Shown here in pieces: positions 10,342 through 20,798 of a DNA stretch of 64,000 nt. Made by a program: the position numbers and the translations under genes. The stretch lies in contig NZ_NJAK01000001.1 in assembly GCF_002632755.1 (NCBI RefSeq), positions 1,178,001 to 1,242,000 on the forward strand, read 5' to 3'. Positions within the stretch are counted from its first letter, which is position 1, and each line of letters opens with the position of its first letter. The notes beneath the pieces were generated by a model, which searched no databases, had not been told where the DNA came from, and saw nothing but the letters and a program-made list of their open reading frames with translations. This DNA comes from Xenorhabdus ishibashii. GTDB lineage: Bacteria; Pseudomonadota; Gammaproteobacteria; Enterobacterales; Enterobacteriaceae.

Positions 10342-11706
10342 ATGAAAAAATTGCTCTCTCTTTTTATCGCTATGAATCTGGTAGGTTTTAGTACTTCGGG
10401 CCATGCCTCCGATTTGCTCCAGATTTATCAGCAGGCGAAAGAAACAAACCCCGAATTACTTAAAGCACAAGCTGACCGCAATTCAGTGGTTGAAAATATT
10501 AATATAGCGCGTAGTAGTTTACTGCCTCAATTGGGTCTGAATGCTAACGCCAGTTATGGGAAAACCTTTCGTGGCAACAGAGATTCAGAATCTCATGACA
10601 CAGGTGCAAGCTTAAGCTTGGCTCAGACTATCTTCGATATGGCGAAATGGAACAAACTAAACCAATCTGAGAAAAGTGCCGGTATCGCAGATATCAATTA
10701 CCAATCCGCGCAACAGAAATTAATTATAGACACCGCCCAAGCCTATTTTGACGTTCTGAATAGTATTGATGCCTTAACGTATACGGAGGCGCAAAAAGCC
10801 TCACTGTACCGCCAGTTGGATCAAACTACCCAACGCTTTAATGTCGGCTTAGTTGCCATTACTGACGTACAAAATGCCCGCGCTCAATACGACGCCATTC
10901 AGGCGCAGGAAGTTTCCTATCGTAACAACCTAGAAAATGCGTTGGAAAAACTGCGCATGATCACGGGTATTTACTACCCACAACTGGCCTCATTGAATAT
11001 TAACCAGTTCAAGACCAAACAGCCTGAGCTAGCTAATGCTGTACTGAAAGAAGCTGAGAACCGTAATCTGAATCTATTGTCAGCGCGCTTAACACAGGAT
11101 TTAAGGCGCGAGCAGATCAAAGAATCACAGACAGGTTATATGCCTACGGTCAATTTAACCGCAAACACAGAGATCTCTAACAGCCATCAACGCGGAATCG
11201 AGCGAAGAGATAACTATACTGGAGATAATTCGGTTAAATTATCCCTGAGTTTACCTCTGTTTAATGGCGGAGCTACCTACTCTCAGGTAGAACAGGCAAA
11301 ATATAATTTTGTCAGCGCCAGCCAAGACCTGGAAAACACCTACCGCAAGGTAATACAAGAAGTGCATTCTTCCTCCAATAATATTTCTGCTGCTATCAGT
11401 AGTGTTGATGCCAACAAACAGGCGGTACTTTCTGCGCAAAGTTCGTTAGATTCAATGGAAGCAGGTTATCAAGTGGGAACTCGTACTATCGTGGATGTAC
11501 TGGACGCGACAACCAAGCTGTACCAAGCTAAACAAAATCTGTCCAAAGCACGTTACGCTTACCTGCTTTCCCTGTTACAGAACAAACAGGCGCGTGGCAC
11601 CTTGAATGAAAATGATGTAATAGAGTTGAACAAAATGTTAGGTGCACAAATTTCAACCTCTGCCAGCAACATTATTAAAGAGATGAAAACGCCGTCAATT
11701 CGCTGA
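10342..11706 (+). CDS. tolC: TolC outer membrane efflux channel
   Basis: TolC forms the trimeric outer membrane channel used by AcrAB-type pumps and type I secretion. I chose the start at MKKLLSLFIAMNL, which gives a Sec signal peptide ending near HASDLL and has AAGGA eight bases upstream; the longer frame adds 36 unlikely residues. The mature 455-residue protein has the two tandem OEP repeats expected (repeat starts near ADRNSVVENI and the LNLLSARL region), each with coiled-coil hairpins. A strong terminator follows. Downstream ygiB and ygiC keep the E. coli order. Confidence 0.96.
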   Translation: MKKLLSLFIAMNLVGFSTSGHASDLLQIYQQAKETNPELLKAQADRNSVVENINIARSSLLPQLGLNANASYGKTFRGNRDSESHDTGASLSLAQTIFDMAKWNKLNQSEKSAGIADINYQSAQQKLIIDTAQAYFDVLNSIDALTYTEAQKASLYRQLDQTTQRFNVGLVAITDVQNARAQYDAIQAQEVSYRNNLENALEKLRMITGIYYPQLASLNINQFKTKQPELANAVLKEAENRNLNLLSARLTQDLRREQIKESQTGYMPTVNLTANTEISNSHQRGIERRDNYTGDNSVKLSLSLPLFNGGATYSQVEQAKYNFVSASQDLENTYRKVIQEVHSSSNNISAAISSVDANKQAVLSAQSSLDSMEAGYQVGTRTIVDVLDATTKLYQAKQNLSKARYAYLLSLLQNKQARGTLNENDVIELNKMLGAQISTSASNIIKEMKTPSIR

Positions 11707-11766
11707 TTTAATGCCCTATCGTTCTCGATTGAAAAACGTTATATTAAAAACGCTATACTAATAAAG

Positions 11767-11798
11767 AAAGCAGCCTGCGATTTTATGGGCTGCTTTTT
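11767..11798 (+). terminator. Intrinsic terminator of tolC
   Basis: The arms AAAGCAGCC and GGCTGCTTT form a 9-bp stem and run into a T tract. It begins 61 bp after the tolC stop and separates tolC from ygiB. Confidence 0.85.
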
Positions 11799-11894
11799 AG
11801 CACATCCCTGAGAGCCACACCCTTGAGCACAATAAAATGGGGTACGGCTCTTAATCTTAATCAGATACCTTCAAGATGGATGCCCCCTATGATA

Positions 11895-12566
11895 ATGAAA
11901 CGGACAAAAGAGATAAACCGCGATTCTTTCCGTAAAACGTGGCGAAGCTATCGCCTGACACCTGTAGCGCTTGCTGTCAGTGCTGTCTTCATGCTTTCTG
12001 CCTGTGAACAAAACGATGAAACGGTATCACTTTATACGAATGCCGATGAGTGTTCCCAGGCGAATCCTTCTCAAAGTGAACAATGCAAGACTGCCTACAA
12101 TAATGCCCTGAAAGAAGCGGAAAAAACTGCACCGAAATATGCAACTCGCGAAGAGTGTGTGGCTGAATTCGGTGAACAACAATGTACGCAAACCCCTGCT
12201 CAAGCGGGAGTCGGCCAGGCTCAGGCACAAAACAGTAGCAGCAGTTTCTGGATGCCTTTGATGGCAGGTTATATGATGGGACGCTTAATGGGCGGCAGCT
12301 CTGCACCATCGCAACCGCTGTTCACATCACAATCGGCTTCCAGCCCAGCGAATGGCAAGTTTGTTGATGCGACAGGTAAAAGCTATGGCCCTGCGACCGC
12401 AGGTGGTCGCAGCATGACCGTACCAAAAACGGCAATGGCACCAAAACCGGCAACTACAACCACAATTACCCGTGGTGGGTTTGGTGAATCCGTGGCGAAA
12501 CAATCTGCCATGCAGCGTTCGTCTGCCAGCTCAAGTTCCAGTTCTTCCCGTTCTATGGGTGGTTAA
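11895..12566 (+). CDS. ygiB: YgiB, DUF1190 lipoprotein-like protein
   Basis: This is the YgiB family (DUF1190), a cell-envelope protein of unknown function. The start [10 protein letters not shown] matches the E. coli protein; 24 further codons upstream are open but lie close to the tolC terminator. The 224-residue product has a hydrophobic segment ending in LSAC (about residue 38), which reads as a lipobox, then the conserved [36 protein letters not shown] and CTQ motifs, a Gly/Met-rich middle and a Ser-rich tail. ygiC begins six bases after its stop, so the two are one operon. Confidence 0.9.
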   Translation: MKRTKEINRDSFRKTWRSYRLTPVALAVSAVFMLSACEQNDETVSLYTNADECSQANPSQSEQCKTAYNNALKEAEKTAPKYATREECVAEFGEQQCTQTPAQAGVGQAQAQNSSSSFWMPLMAGYMMGRLMGGSSAPSQPLFTSQSASSPANGKFVDATGKSYGPATAGGRSMTVPKTAMAPKPATTTTITRGGFGESVAKQSAMQRSSASSSSSSSRSMGG

Positions 12567-12572
12567 TTAAAG

Positions 12573-13732
12573 ATGAAACGCATTGGTATTACCGAGCGCC
12601 CGGATTGGCGCGAAAAAGCAGCAGAGTTTGGTTTTAATTTTCATACCATGTATGGCCAACCTTACTGGAGTGAAGAAGCTTATTACCAGTTCACCCTGAA
12701 CCAAATTGAAGAAATTGAAGATGTAACCGCAGAACTGCACCAAATGTGTTTGCAGGTTGTGGAAAAAGTGGTCGATAGTGAAGAATTGCTGACCAAATTC
12801 CAGATCCCAAAACACTGTTGGGAATTTGTCCGCTCTTCATGGGTAACCAGCCAACCTTCGCTCTATTCCCGTCTGGATTTAGCCTATGATGGCAAAAATC
12901 CCCCAAGTTACTGGAAAACAACGCCGATACCCCAACATCTCTGTATGAATCGGCTTTCTTTCAGTGGATCTGGCTGGAAGACCAGATTAATGCCGGCAAC
13001 CTGCCGTCCAATGCCGATCAGTTCAATAGCCTGCAAGAAAAGCTGATTGAGCGTTTTGCCCAGTTACGTGAAAAACATGGATTTGGTCTGCTGCACATGG
13101 CCTGTTGTCAGGATACTGAAGAAGACAGAGGCACAATCCAATATTTGCAGGATTGTGCTGCGGAAGCCGATATTCCCACAGAGTTCCTGTTTATTGAGGA
13201 TATCGGGCTGGGTGAGAAAGGGCAGTTTACTGATTTGCAGGATCAAGTGATCAGTAACCTGTTTAAGCTGTATCCGTGGGAGTTTATGCTGCGTGAGATG
13301 TTCTCTACCAAGCTGGCGGATGCAGGTGTCCGTTGGCTGGAGCCAGCATGGAAAAGCATTATCTCTAACAAGGCGCTGCTGCCAATGCTGTGGAAAATGT
13401 TCCCAAATCATCCTAACTTGCTGCCTGCCTATTTTGCGGATGAACGCCCTTCAGACATGAACAGCTATGTCATTAAGCCTCTGTTCTCCCGCGAAGGGGC
13501 CAATATTCGCATCATTGAAAATGGCCGTGAAATCGCCAGTGCGGATGGCCCTTATGGGGAAGAAGGCATGATCATCCAGCAGTTCCACGAATTGCCGAAA
13601 TTTGATGGTAACTATACGCTGGTTGGTAGCTGGTTAGTCGATGATCAATCTGCGGGTATCTGTATCCGTGAAGACCGTGAGTTGATTACTCAAGATTTAT
13701 CACGCTTCTACCCGCATATTATTTTGGATTGA
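12573..13732 (+). pseudogene. ygiC: ygiC, glutathionylspermidine synthase-like ATP-grasp protein, frameshifted
   Basis: YgiC belongs to the ATP-grasp family of glutathionylspermidine-synthase-like C-terminal domains; its substrate is not established. The reading frame is broken near codon 110. From the ATG the frame matches E. coli YgiC up to LAYDGKNPP, then continues in the wrong frame; the matching sequence [15 protein letters not shown] resumes one frame over. The break coincides with a run of five C at 12900-12904; six C would restore a 386-codon gene, exactly the E. coli length. After the break the sequence is well conserved through the ATP-grasp core ([19 protein letters not shown]) to the natural stop. 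A real recent mutation and a base-calling error in the C run are both possible. Confidence 0.85.
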
Positions 13733-13737
13733 TTCAA

Positions 13738-14514
13738 TCAGCCAATCTGAACCGATAACATACTTAAAGAGCCGTCTTCAATTCCCTCAACGGGTGTTGA
13801 AACCGGCTCTTTTTTATTCCATGTTCCCATCACATACAACAATGGCAGGAAGTGCTCTGGTGTTGGGTTAGACAATTGACCATCTTCCCTGTCCAAAGCA
13901 TTAAACAGGGGATGAGGCTCTTCCAGACTGGTTAAACTTTCACGCACAAACTGCTCAAAAGAGAGTGCCCAAGGAAAAGATTTTATCCCCAGTTTTGTGG
14001 CCGGCAGGTTATGTACAATATTTCCACTCCCCATGATTAAGACGCCTTCGTCTCGCAGTAAGGCTAATTTTTTACCTATTTCATAATGAAAAGAAGCTGG
14101 TTGGTTGCGATCCATGCTCATTTGGATAACCGGAATATCGGCATCAGGATACATTTTTGCCAATATCCCCCATGATCCATGATCCAATCCCCATTTTTCA
14201 AAATCAGTTTCAACCTCAATCGGTTCAAGAATATCCTGTACCAGTACAGCCAGTTCAGGAAAACCTTTCGCCGGATACTGTTTTTCATGCAATTCTCTGG
14301 GAAAGTTACCAAAATCGTGGATAGTTCTGGGCTGTGCCATCGCCGTTACGGCCGTACCACTTGTGTACCAGTGCGCAGAAATCACCAAAATTGCCCTTGG
14401 TCTGGGTAATTTTTTCCCTAGTTCAAACCAAGCGCGTGAGTAATAGTTATCTTCAATGGCATTCATTGGACTGCCATGACCAATGAACAGAGCAGGCATT
14501 CTCAGGAGACTCAT
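13738..14514 (-). CDS. ygiD: YgiD, extradiol 4,5-DOPA dioxygenase family
   Basis: YgiD is a class III extradiol ring-cleaving dioxygenase; the E. coli protein acts on L-DOPA to give betalamic-acid-type products. The 258-residue protein has the expected metal and active-site motifs: GHGSPMN (His13), SAHWYTSG, DHGSWG and GSGNIVHN, and ends in the conserved LSMLSVQIG. It faces ygiC with only five bases between stops. In E. coli zupT lies between ygiD and ribB; here there is only a 352-bp spacer. Confidence 0.92.
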   Translation of the reverse strand: MSLLRMPALFIGHGSPMNAIEDNYYSRAWFELGKKLPRPRAILVISAHWYTSGTAVTAMAQPRTIHDFGNFPRELHEKQYPAKGFPELAVLVQDILEPIEVETDFEKWGLDHGSWGILAKMYPDADIPVIQMSMDRNQPASFHYEIGKKLALLRDEGVLIMGSGNIVHNLPATKLGIKSFPWALSFEQFVRESLTSLEEPHPLFNALDREDGQLSNPTPEHFLPLLYVMGTWNKKEPVSTPVEGIEDGSLSMLSVQIG

Positions 14515-14866
14515 TTTCGCCCCTTATACAACAAATTAAACATTCGAATAATAAATTCGGATTATGATAAAAAAATTATGACAGGATTAAGACATTCTTT
14601 CCTTGAATATCGTCAATCAAAAATGATGAAGTGTCTTAGGAATACTGAAAGGCTACAGGGTGTGGACTGTAGCCCTTCAAAGTACATGCGTATGTCTCCC
14701 CGTCTTTCAAGCTACCATGCAACTGCATAGCAACTCAAAATCTGTGAGTATAACCGATATTGCCTGCCCCAATTTGTTCTCTATCCAAATTTAAAAAACA
14801 GTATTACAGGCGAATACGGCGCGTCCCTCGCCGCTAAAATGTTACGCGTTTATATGGAAAAGCCCA
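14515..14866. other. Spacer between ygiD start and ribB stop, no gene
   Basis: No convincing coding frame is present; the longest plus-strand frame has no ribosome binding site and no recognisable sequence. The position corresponds to zupT in E. coli, which is absent. It contains one clear hairpin, listed separately. Confidence 0.6.
14651..14674 (-). terminator. Hairpin downstream of ribB
   Basis: The arms GGCTACAG and CTGTAGCC pair perfectly around an 8-base loop, followed on the minus strand by TTTCAG. It lies about 190 bp past the ribB stop and before ygiD, so it is a plausible ribB terminator, although the T run is short. Confidence 0.45.
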
Positions 14867-15520
14867 TTAGCTAGCCGCCTTTGCCATTTTTAAGCGGTAA
14901 TCGACTAAATCTTCAATAGTCACTACCGGCATATTATATTGTCTTGCAAATTCAATCACTTCAGGAGCGCGAGCCATTGAACCATCATCATTCGTCAATT
15001 CACATAGCACTCCCGCTGGTTTGAACCCTGCCATTTTGACCAAATCAATGGTCGCTTCAGTATGGCCGCGGCGGGTTAAAACCCCTCCTGGTTGCGCGCG
15101 CAGAGGAAAAACGTGTCCAGGTCGGCTCAGATCACTGGGTTGTGCATCATCTGCAATAGCGGCCTGGATCGTGGTAATGCGATCTGCCGCAGATACACCT
15201 GTTGTCACGCCTTGTGCAGCTTCAATTGAAACGGTGAAAGCAGTTTGATATTGGCTTGAATTGTTTTCTACCATCATGGGTAGTTTTAACTGCTGACGTC
15301 GCTCTTCAGTCAAGCACAGACAAACAATCCCGCTGCCGTGGCGAATAGTTAACGCCATTTGCTCTACCGTCATTGTTTCGGCGGCGAAAATCATGTCACC
15401 TTCATTCTCACGATTTTCGTCATCCAGTACCATTACGCCCTGACCTGCACGCAAAGCAGCAAGCGCACGTTCAACACGTTCAAATGGTGTCCCATATGAG
15501 GAAAGTAGCGTCTGATTCAT
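14867..15520 (-). CDS. ribB: 3,4-dihydroxy-2-butanone 4-phosphate synthase
   Basis: RibB converts ribulose 5-phosphate to the four-carbon unit used for riboflavin. The 217-residue protein begins [16 protein letters not shown] as in E. coli and has the acidic metal-binding motif [11 protein letters not shown] (about residue 33), the conserved [19 protein letters not shown] and RRGHTEA motifs. It stands alone and is preceded by an FMN riboswitch, so it should be repressed when FMN is plentiful. Confidence 0.97.
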   Translation of the reverse strand: MNQTLLSSYGTPFERVERALAALRAGQGVMVLDDENRENEGDMIFAAETMTVEQMALTIRHGSGIVCLCLTEERRQQLKLPMMVENNSSQYQTAFTVSIEAAQGVTTGVSAADRITTIQAAIADDAQPSDLSRPGHVFPLRAQPGGVLTRRGHTEATIDLVKMAGFKPAGVLCELTNDDGSMARAPEVIEFARQYNMPVVTIEDLVDYRLKMAKAAS

Positions 15521-15614
15521 GGTAAAGAAACCTCTCTAAATGTATGGATTACCAGAATCAGGGCAATTTTGAGGAGTTCATGCTGCACAAAAATACGGCA
15601 ACAAAAACAACAGA

Positions 15615-15630
15615 CGAGTGCGAGCACTCG
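15615..15630 (-). terminator. Riboswitch expression-platform hairpin upstream of ribB
   Basis: The palindrome with arms CGAGTGC and GCACTCG lies just after the aptamer and before ribB, and on the minus strand is followed by a T-rich stretch (TCTGTTGTTTTTGTT). This is the arrangement of a transcription-attenuation terminator. The apparent loop is only two bases, so the working stem is probably shorter. Confidence 0.65.
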
Positions 15631-15643
15631 ATTGATGCTGTTA

Positions 15644-15833
15644 TTCTCTCCCATCCGGACTATCACCGTCGGCTCCAGAATCACACTGGATCTGCTGACC
15701 TCTGTTTTATCCCCAGAATTTATGCCAAAACAACCAAGAGATAATGACGACAAACAGAGCGCTCGCGGGCTTCATAAAATGATCATTCGATATTTCATGT
15801 TACCGCCGGTAGGGACTTTCACCCTGCCCTGAG
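15644..15833 (-). promoter_or_regulatory. FMN riboswitch (RFN element) controlling ribB
   Basis: Read on the minus strand, the leader opens with the RFN signature GGGTGAAAGTCCCTACCGGC followed by GGT and closes with GATAGTCCGGATGGGAGAGA, both hallmarks of the FMN aptamer. The two conserved ends are about 170 bases apart, the middle carrying a variable hairpin as usual in enterobacterial ribB leaders. Binding of FMN is expected to promote the downstream terminator and to hide the ribB start region. Confidence 0.95.
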
Positions 15834-15995
15834 ATAAACAATTTCACTATAGCGCTAATAATCCGCAGGAGCAATCTACAAAATCAAATATGAAACCTGA
15901 CTCTCAATCATTTATGCTTTCGTCATGGGGTATTAAAATACTACCAATAGGCTTACGCTATAAAACACAATTACGTTACATAAAGGATGATCATC

Positions 15996-16271
15996 ATGCT
16001 CGATCCAAAGAAAATTGAACAAATTGCTCGCCAACTCCACAACGCCATGCCGAAAGGTGTCAAAGAGTTTGGCGACGATGTGGAAAAAAAATTGCGTGCT
16101 GTTCTGCAATCCCAGTTGAGCAAGTTAGATCTTGTTAACCGTGAAGAATTTGATGTTCAGACACAAGTCTTGTTGCGCACCCGTGAAAAATTGGCTGCAA
16201 TGGAACAACGCTTGAATGAATTGGAAGTTCGTCTCGCAGAAGCAGACAAAAAATCACAGCAGGCTGAATGA
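15996..16271 (+). CDS. ubiK: UbiK, ubiquinone biosynthesis accessory factor
   Basis: UbiK (YqiC) is a small coiled-coil protein that works with UbiJ in the ubiquinone biosynthesis complex. I chose the start at [11 protein letters not shown] because AAAGGA lies eight bases upstream; an ATG nine bases earlier overlaps that site. The 91-residue product has the conserved [17 protein letters not shown] and [21 protein letters not shown], the latter leading into a C-terminal coiled coil (about residues 45-90). It lies between ribB and hldE as in E. coli, and converges on hldE. Confidence 0.95.
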   Translation: MLDPKKIEQIARQLHNAMPKGVKEFGDDVEKKLRAVLQSQLSKLDLVNREEFDVQTQVLLRTREKLAAMEQRLNELEVRLAEADKKSQQAE

Positions 16272-16316
16272 TGTGGTGTAAGAGAAGTACTGTGAAGAGA
16301 ATTGTGTAAGGAGATA

Positions 16317-16346
16317 TGCCGCTATGCATCAAAAAGCATAACGGCA
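16317..16346. terminator. Hairpin between convergent ubiK and hldE
   Basis: The arms TGCCGCTATGC and GCATAACGGCA pair over 11 positions with one central mismatch. It lies between two convergent stops. There is no T run, so the assignment rests on position. Confidence 0.35.
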
Positions 16347-16359
16347 CATGATACCAAGC

Positions 16360-17784
16360 TTACTGGCTCTTAATGGTTTTGATGATATTGGTCGTGGAAA
16401 TGCCATCTTCGAAGTTCAGTACCTTAACTTCGCCACCCGCAGCCCAAACTTCTGTACTACCGGCAATCTCTTCCGGCTTGTAATCACCACCTTTGACTAA
16501 AATATCCGGCAAGATATCCGCGATTAAGCGCTGCGGTGTATCTTCTTCAAATGGCACAACCCAATCCACAGATTCCAGCGCCGATAACACGGTCATGCGC
16601 TGTTCCAGCGGATTTACCGGACGGGTTTCCCCTTTCAGACGCTTAGTGGAAGCATCACTATTAACGGCAACGATCAAACGATCACCCAATTTGCGCGCGT
16701 TAGACAGATATGAAACATGTCCCGCATGGAGGATATCAAAACAACCATTCGTCATGACAATACATTCACCACGCTGACGTGCCTGTGCAACGGCTTCTTT
16801 CAGTTTGGCTTCACTCATTACGCCAAAGCCGGTTTCTGCACGTCCACGTACTGCATTTTCCAGTTCAACCGGTGACACGGTGGATGTTCCCAGTTTGCCA
16901 ACCACTACACCTGCTGCCGCATTGGCAAGGTAACAGGCTTCGTTCAACGGTTTGCCGGCAGCTAATGCCGTTGCCAATATACCTATTACAGTATCTCCTG
17001 CACCAGTGACATCAAAAACTTCCTGTGCCTGAGTTGGCAAATGCAAGGGCGGCTGCCCAACCCGCAATAGGCTCATGCCTCGTTCAGAGCGCGTGATCAA
17101 CAGTGCTTGCAGCTCCAAATCCTGCGCCAATTTTGTGCCTTTCTGCACTAAATCATCATCATCCGTACAGTGCCCTACAACCGCTTCAAACTCTGACATA
17201 TTTGGCGTTAGCAATGTTGCGCCACGATAGCGGCTGAAATCGCTGCCTTTTGGATCAATAAGCACAGGAACATTGGCTTCGTTGGCGAGCTTAATCATGG
17301 CCTGAACCTGACTTAGCGCCCCTTTAGCATAATCTGACAGCACTAACGCGCCAATATGGGGTAAGGATTGCTGAATTTTTTCTAACAGCGGCTGGGCATC
17401 TACATTCTGGAAGCCTTCTTCAAAGTCCAGACGCAACAATTGTTGATTACGCGATAAAACACGCAGTTTCGTGATAGTTGGATGAGTTGGGACAGAAACA
17501 AAATCACATCGGACTTTCACACTGCTGAGTTTCTCACTCAATGCCCGCGCTGCATCATCAATGCCCGTCAAGCCTACCAAACGTGAATTCGCGCCCAATG
17601 AAGCAATATTCATGGCTACGTTAGCCGCTCCTCCAGGACGCTCTTCTATGGTTTCTACCTTAACCACAGGAACCGGTGCTTCCGGTGAAATGCGGCTAGT
17701 TGGACCATACCAGTAGCGATCTAACATGACATCGCCGACAACCAAAACACCTGCGCGGTGAAAATCGGGGAGTGTTACTTTCAT
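16360..17784 (-). CDS. hldE: HldE, bifunctional heptose kinase/adenylyltransferase
   Basis: HldE makes ADP-D-glycero-beta-D-manno-heptose for the LPS inner core: the N-terminal ribokinase domain (about residues 1-318) phosphorylates heptose 7-phosphate, and the C-terminal nucleotidyltransferase domain (about 340-474) adds AMP. Visible motifs are [11 protein letters not shown], the PfkB-type GGAANVAMN and [11 protein letters not shown], then [15 protein letters not shown] of the HxGH class. The start at MKVTLPDF matches E. coli; four upstream codons are open. glnE lies 98 bp upstream on the same strand, as in E. coli. Confidence 0.96.
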   Translation of the reverse strand: MKVTLPDFHRAGVLVVGDVMLDRYWYGPTSRISPEAPVPVVKVETIEERPGGAANVAMNIASLGANSRLVGLTGIDDAARALSEKLSSVKVRCDFVSVPTHPTITKLRVLSRNQQLLRLDFEEGFQNVDAQPLLEKIQQSLPHIGALVLSDYAKGALSQVQAMIKLANEANVPVLIDPKGSDFSRYRGATLLTPNMSEFEAVVGHCTDDDDLVQKGTKLAQDLELQALLITRSERGMSLLRVGQPPLHLPTQAQEVFDVTGAGDTVIGILATALAAGKPLNEACYLANAAAGVVVGKLGTSTVSPVELENAVRGRAETGFGVMSEAKLKEAVAQARQRGECIVMTNGCFDILHAGHVSYLSNARKLGDRLIVAVNSDASTKRLKGETRPVNPLEQRMTVLSALESVDWVVPFEEDTPQRLIADILPDILVKGGDYKPEEIAGSTEVWAAGGEVKVLNFEDGISTTNIIKTIKSQ

Positions 17785-17882
17785 CCCATACTCCAAGTAT
17801 CAAAATAAACTGTTGCGGATATTACCATAACCAAACTCAGTGCCAGCAAACTCGCTCAGGAAAAGTGACTGCCTGAGATCAT

Positions 17883-20735
17883 TTATATGCGCAGGTCATG
17901 TTCTAACCATTTTTGCCAGCTATCACGTACCAATGCTTGCTGCTGGCTAAAATGTCCAACTGAAACTCGGCTGGATAACGCTTGCAACGCTAAATGATGC
18001 AATTCATCACGCATGGTAATGTAAGCCTGTGTTAACGCCATCGCCTCCTGCTCGTCCATAATATTATGCTGCGCCATTAATTCGAAAATTCGTACATTAT
18101 CAGACCAGCGAGTCAGACTGGCATTTTCTGGTGCATAACGCAGCACCTGATACTGAGCAATAAATTCAATATCCGTAATCCCTCCTGGATCAGCTTTGAT
18201 ATCAAATTGATTTTGCCGATGGCTGCCCAAATGCCGATGCATTTTTTCTCTCATCTCACGCACTTGTTGGCGCAAAAGATCGGGATCGCGGGAAAGGCAT
18301 AATGTTTCACGGCGAATGCGTTCAAAATCACGGCGCATTTTTTCATCACCAAAAACCATGCGTGCACGAACCAGTGCCTGGTGTTCCCAGGTCCATGCTT
18401 CATTTTTTTGGTAGTCATCAAAGGATTCAAGGGTACTGACCAACATGCCCGACTCACCGGATGGCCGCAAACGGGCATCAACGTCATACAATACTCCCGA
18501 TGTCATTCGGGTATTGAACAAATGAAGGATGCGTTGAGCCAGGCGCAAATAAAATTGGCGAGCCTCAATAGGACGAGCACCGTCCGTCATTATCCCCATA
18601 GGGCAATCCAGCAGGAACACCAGATCCAAATCAGAGCCATAACCGAGTTCCCAGCCACCCAATTTGCCATAACCAATAATGGCAAATCCCAAGCCCTGCC
18701 GCTGGGATAAGTGGGCAGGTGTGCCATAGCGTTTTACCATTTGGTTCCACGCCAGCCGCACAACAGCCTCAATAATGGCTTCCGCCAGATAAGTCAGGTG
18801 ATCACTTACTTTCATCACAGGCAAGACGCCCGCAATATCTTCTGCTGCGATCCGCAATAGTTGTGCCTGCTTAAATTGACGTAAAGCCTCCAGCAACTGC
18901 TCTTCATCATCCTCAGGAATACGCAGCAAATATTGATAAAGCTCATCACGATAAGCTTCCATCGGCAACGGTTGATATAGCGATTTAGGATCGAGCAGCT
19001 CATCCAGCAACAAAGGATGACGTGCAAGCTGGCTGGCAATCATTGGAGAAGCCGCACAGAGCCGGATAACATGGATCATGACCAGTTCTGATTCCAGCAT
19101 CAGTTCCAGATAAGTTGTGCGACTGACAATACTGAGCAACAGGGAAGTGATCCGCTCTAAAACGATATTGACATCTTCCCTGGCCACAATTTTTACCAAC
19201 AGACGTGGCATCAACTGGTCAAGCACATCCCTTCCCCGTGGGCCAATGGTGCGCTTACTGACGTCCCGACGGAAAAGAGCTATTATATCAAGCATCTTCT
19301 GGAATTTTTCTTTATCAAGATGAGGAAGCAACGCGCTAAGTTCATCTACATGCAAGGCTTCCTGCCATAAACTCTTAAACGGGATATGGCTGGACTCTTC
19401 ACTCTGCTCTTCTATTTCATCGCCGATCAACTGTTGGAAAATACTTCGCACCGCACTCATTTTACGTTCGGTTTCTGCCATCAATTCATCCCAATTGGCA
19501 AAATTCATCCCCCAAGAGAGACGAGCACGATCCAATTCATTATCCGGTAAAGTTTGTGTTTGTTGGTCATAAATAGATTGCAGCAGGTTTTCAAGCCGCC
19601 GCAAAAACAGGTAACTTTCTTCAAGCTGTTTTAATTTTTCCGTTGGCAATAAAGCCAGATCATTTATGGCCTTCAATGTTGGTAATAATGAGCGGGATTG
19701 CAGGCTAGGCTCCCTTCCCCCCCGAATAAGCTGAAAGACCTGAGTGATAAACTCAATTTCACGGATCCCGCCTGCGCCTAATTTAATATTATCTTTTAAT
19801 CCCCGACGACGGACTTCCCGCTCAATCATGCTCTTCATATTGCGCAAGGATTGAATTGCACTGAAATCGATATAACGGCGGAAAACAAACGGACGCAACA
19901 TCTGGCGCAATTCCTGACAATAAACTTGATCATCATTGCCCAAAATGCGCGCTTTCACCAAAGCATAACGTTCCCAATCCCGTCCTTGTTCCTGATAATA
20001 ATCTTCCAATGCCGGAAAGCTGAATACCAAAGGTCCACTGTCACCAAATGGACGTAATCTCATATCAACACGATAAACAAATCCGTCTACGGTTGGTTGA
20101 TCCAACACCTTAATTAATTTCTGCCCTAATCGAGTGAAGAACTGAGAATTGTCCATTTCTCGACGCCCGCCTTGCGTTACGCCATTTTCTGGATAAGCAA
20201 AAATGAGGTCAATGTCAGAGGAAAAATTAAGCTCTCCGCCTCCCAATTTTCCCATTCCTAAAATCAGTAGCGGTTGTGCCACTCCCTCGCTATTAGTAGG
20301 CGTTCCCCAATCCTGACAACAACGCAGATAAAGCCAATCACGGGCAGCGATAATCAAAGTTTCGGCCAACATACTTAATTGCTGCAATGTCTGTTCTGTC
20401 GTACTGCTTTGTAATGCCTGCGACCATGCAATCCTGACCAGAATCCGATGACGGAAAAGACGTAAACACCGCATCAAACCATTTTCATCATTGACCGCCA
20501 GCAACGCTTGCCCCAGCCAGTGGGAATAATATTGCCACTCTTCCGATTGCGGGGGATTCTGGCGAATATCCTCCAGCCATGCAGGATGTGATAACACGTT
20601 TTCCGCCACAAACTCACTCAATGACAGCACCGCTTGTTCATCAAGTGAAAAGGACTCTAGCGTTTCCTCTAATGGCGGAAAATTCGCAATGATATGCTGC
20701 AATTGTCGGGCTAAGGGTGATGAAAGTGGCCGCAT
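17883..20735 (-). CDS. glnE: Bifunctional glutamine synthetase adenylyltransferase/deadenylylase
   Basis: GlnE adenylylates and deadenylylates glutamine synthetase in response to PII and glutamine. The 950-residue length is normal. Both halves carry the nucleotidyltransferase motif: [18 protein letters not shown] near residue 165 (deadenylylase half) and [18 protein letters not shown] near residue 690 (adenylylase half), each followed by the VDMRLRPFG or VDARLRPSG segment. ygiF lies upstream on the same strand with a 63-bp gap, forming the ygiF-glnE-hldE cluster seen in E. coli. Confidence 0.97.
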   Translation of the reverse strand: MRPLSSPLARQLQHIIANFPPLEETLESFSLDEQAVLSLSEFVAENVLSHPAWLEDIRQNPPQSEEWQYYSHWLGQALLAVNDENGLMRCLRLFRHRILVRIAWSQALQSSTTEQTLQQLSMLAETLIIAARDWLYLRCCQDWGTPTNSEGVAQPLLILGMGKLGGGELNFSSDIDLIFAYPENGVTQGGRREMDNSQFFTRLGQKLIKVLDQPTVDGFVYRVDMRLRPFGDSGPLVFSFPALEDYYQEQGRDWERYALVKARILGNDDQVYCQELRQMLRPFVFRRYIDFSAIQSLRNMKSMIEREVRRRGLKDNIKLGAGGIREIEFITQVFQLIRGGREPSLQSRSLLPTLKAINDLALLPTEKLKQLEESYLFLRRLENLLQSIYDQQTQTLPDNELDRARLSWGMNFANWDELMAETERKMSAVRSIFQQLIGDEIEEQSEESSHIPFKSLWQEALHVDELSALLPHLDKEKFQKMLDIIALFRRDVSKRTIGPRGRDVLDQLMPRLLVKIVAREDVNIVLERITSLLLSIVSRTTYLELMLESELVMIHVIRLCAASPMIASQLARHPLLLDELLDPKSLYQPLPMEAYRDELYQYLLRIPEDDEEQLLEALRQFKQAQLLRIAAEDIAGVLPVMKVSDHLTYLAEAIIEAVVRLAWNQMVKRYGTPAHLSQRQGLGFAIIGYGKLGGWELGYGSDLDLVFLLDCPMGIMTDGARPIEARQFYLRLAQRILHLFNTRMTSGVLYDVDARLRPSGESGMLVSTLESFDDYQKNEAWTWEHQALVRARMVFGDEKMRRDFERIRRETLCLSRDPDLLRQQVREMREKMHRHLGSHRQNQFDIKADPGGITDIEFIAQYQVLRYAPENASLTRWSDNVRIFELMAQHNIMDEQEAMALTQAYITMRDELHHLALQALSSRVSVGHFSQQQALVRDSWQKWLEHDLRI

Positions 20736-20798
20736 AACTGTTTTTTCCTTATAACCGTTTTTTAATAATACGTTAATAATAAAAGGAGATTATCGGAA

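Noticed and set aside
14476..14730. Plus-strand frame in the ygiD-ribB spacer
   Set aside because: Overlaps the ygiD start, has no ribosome site, contains the ribB hairpin and shows no protein-like pattern.
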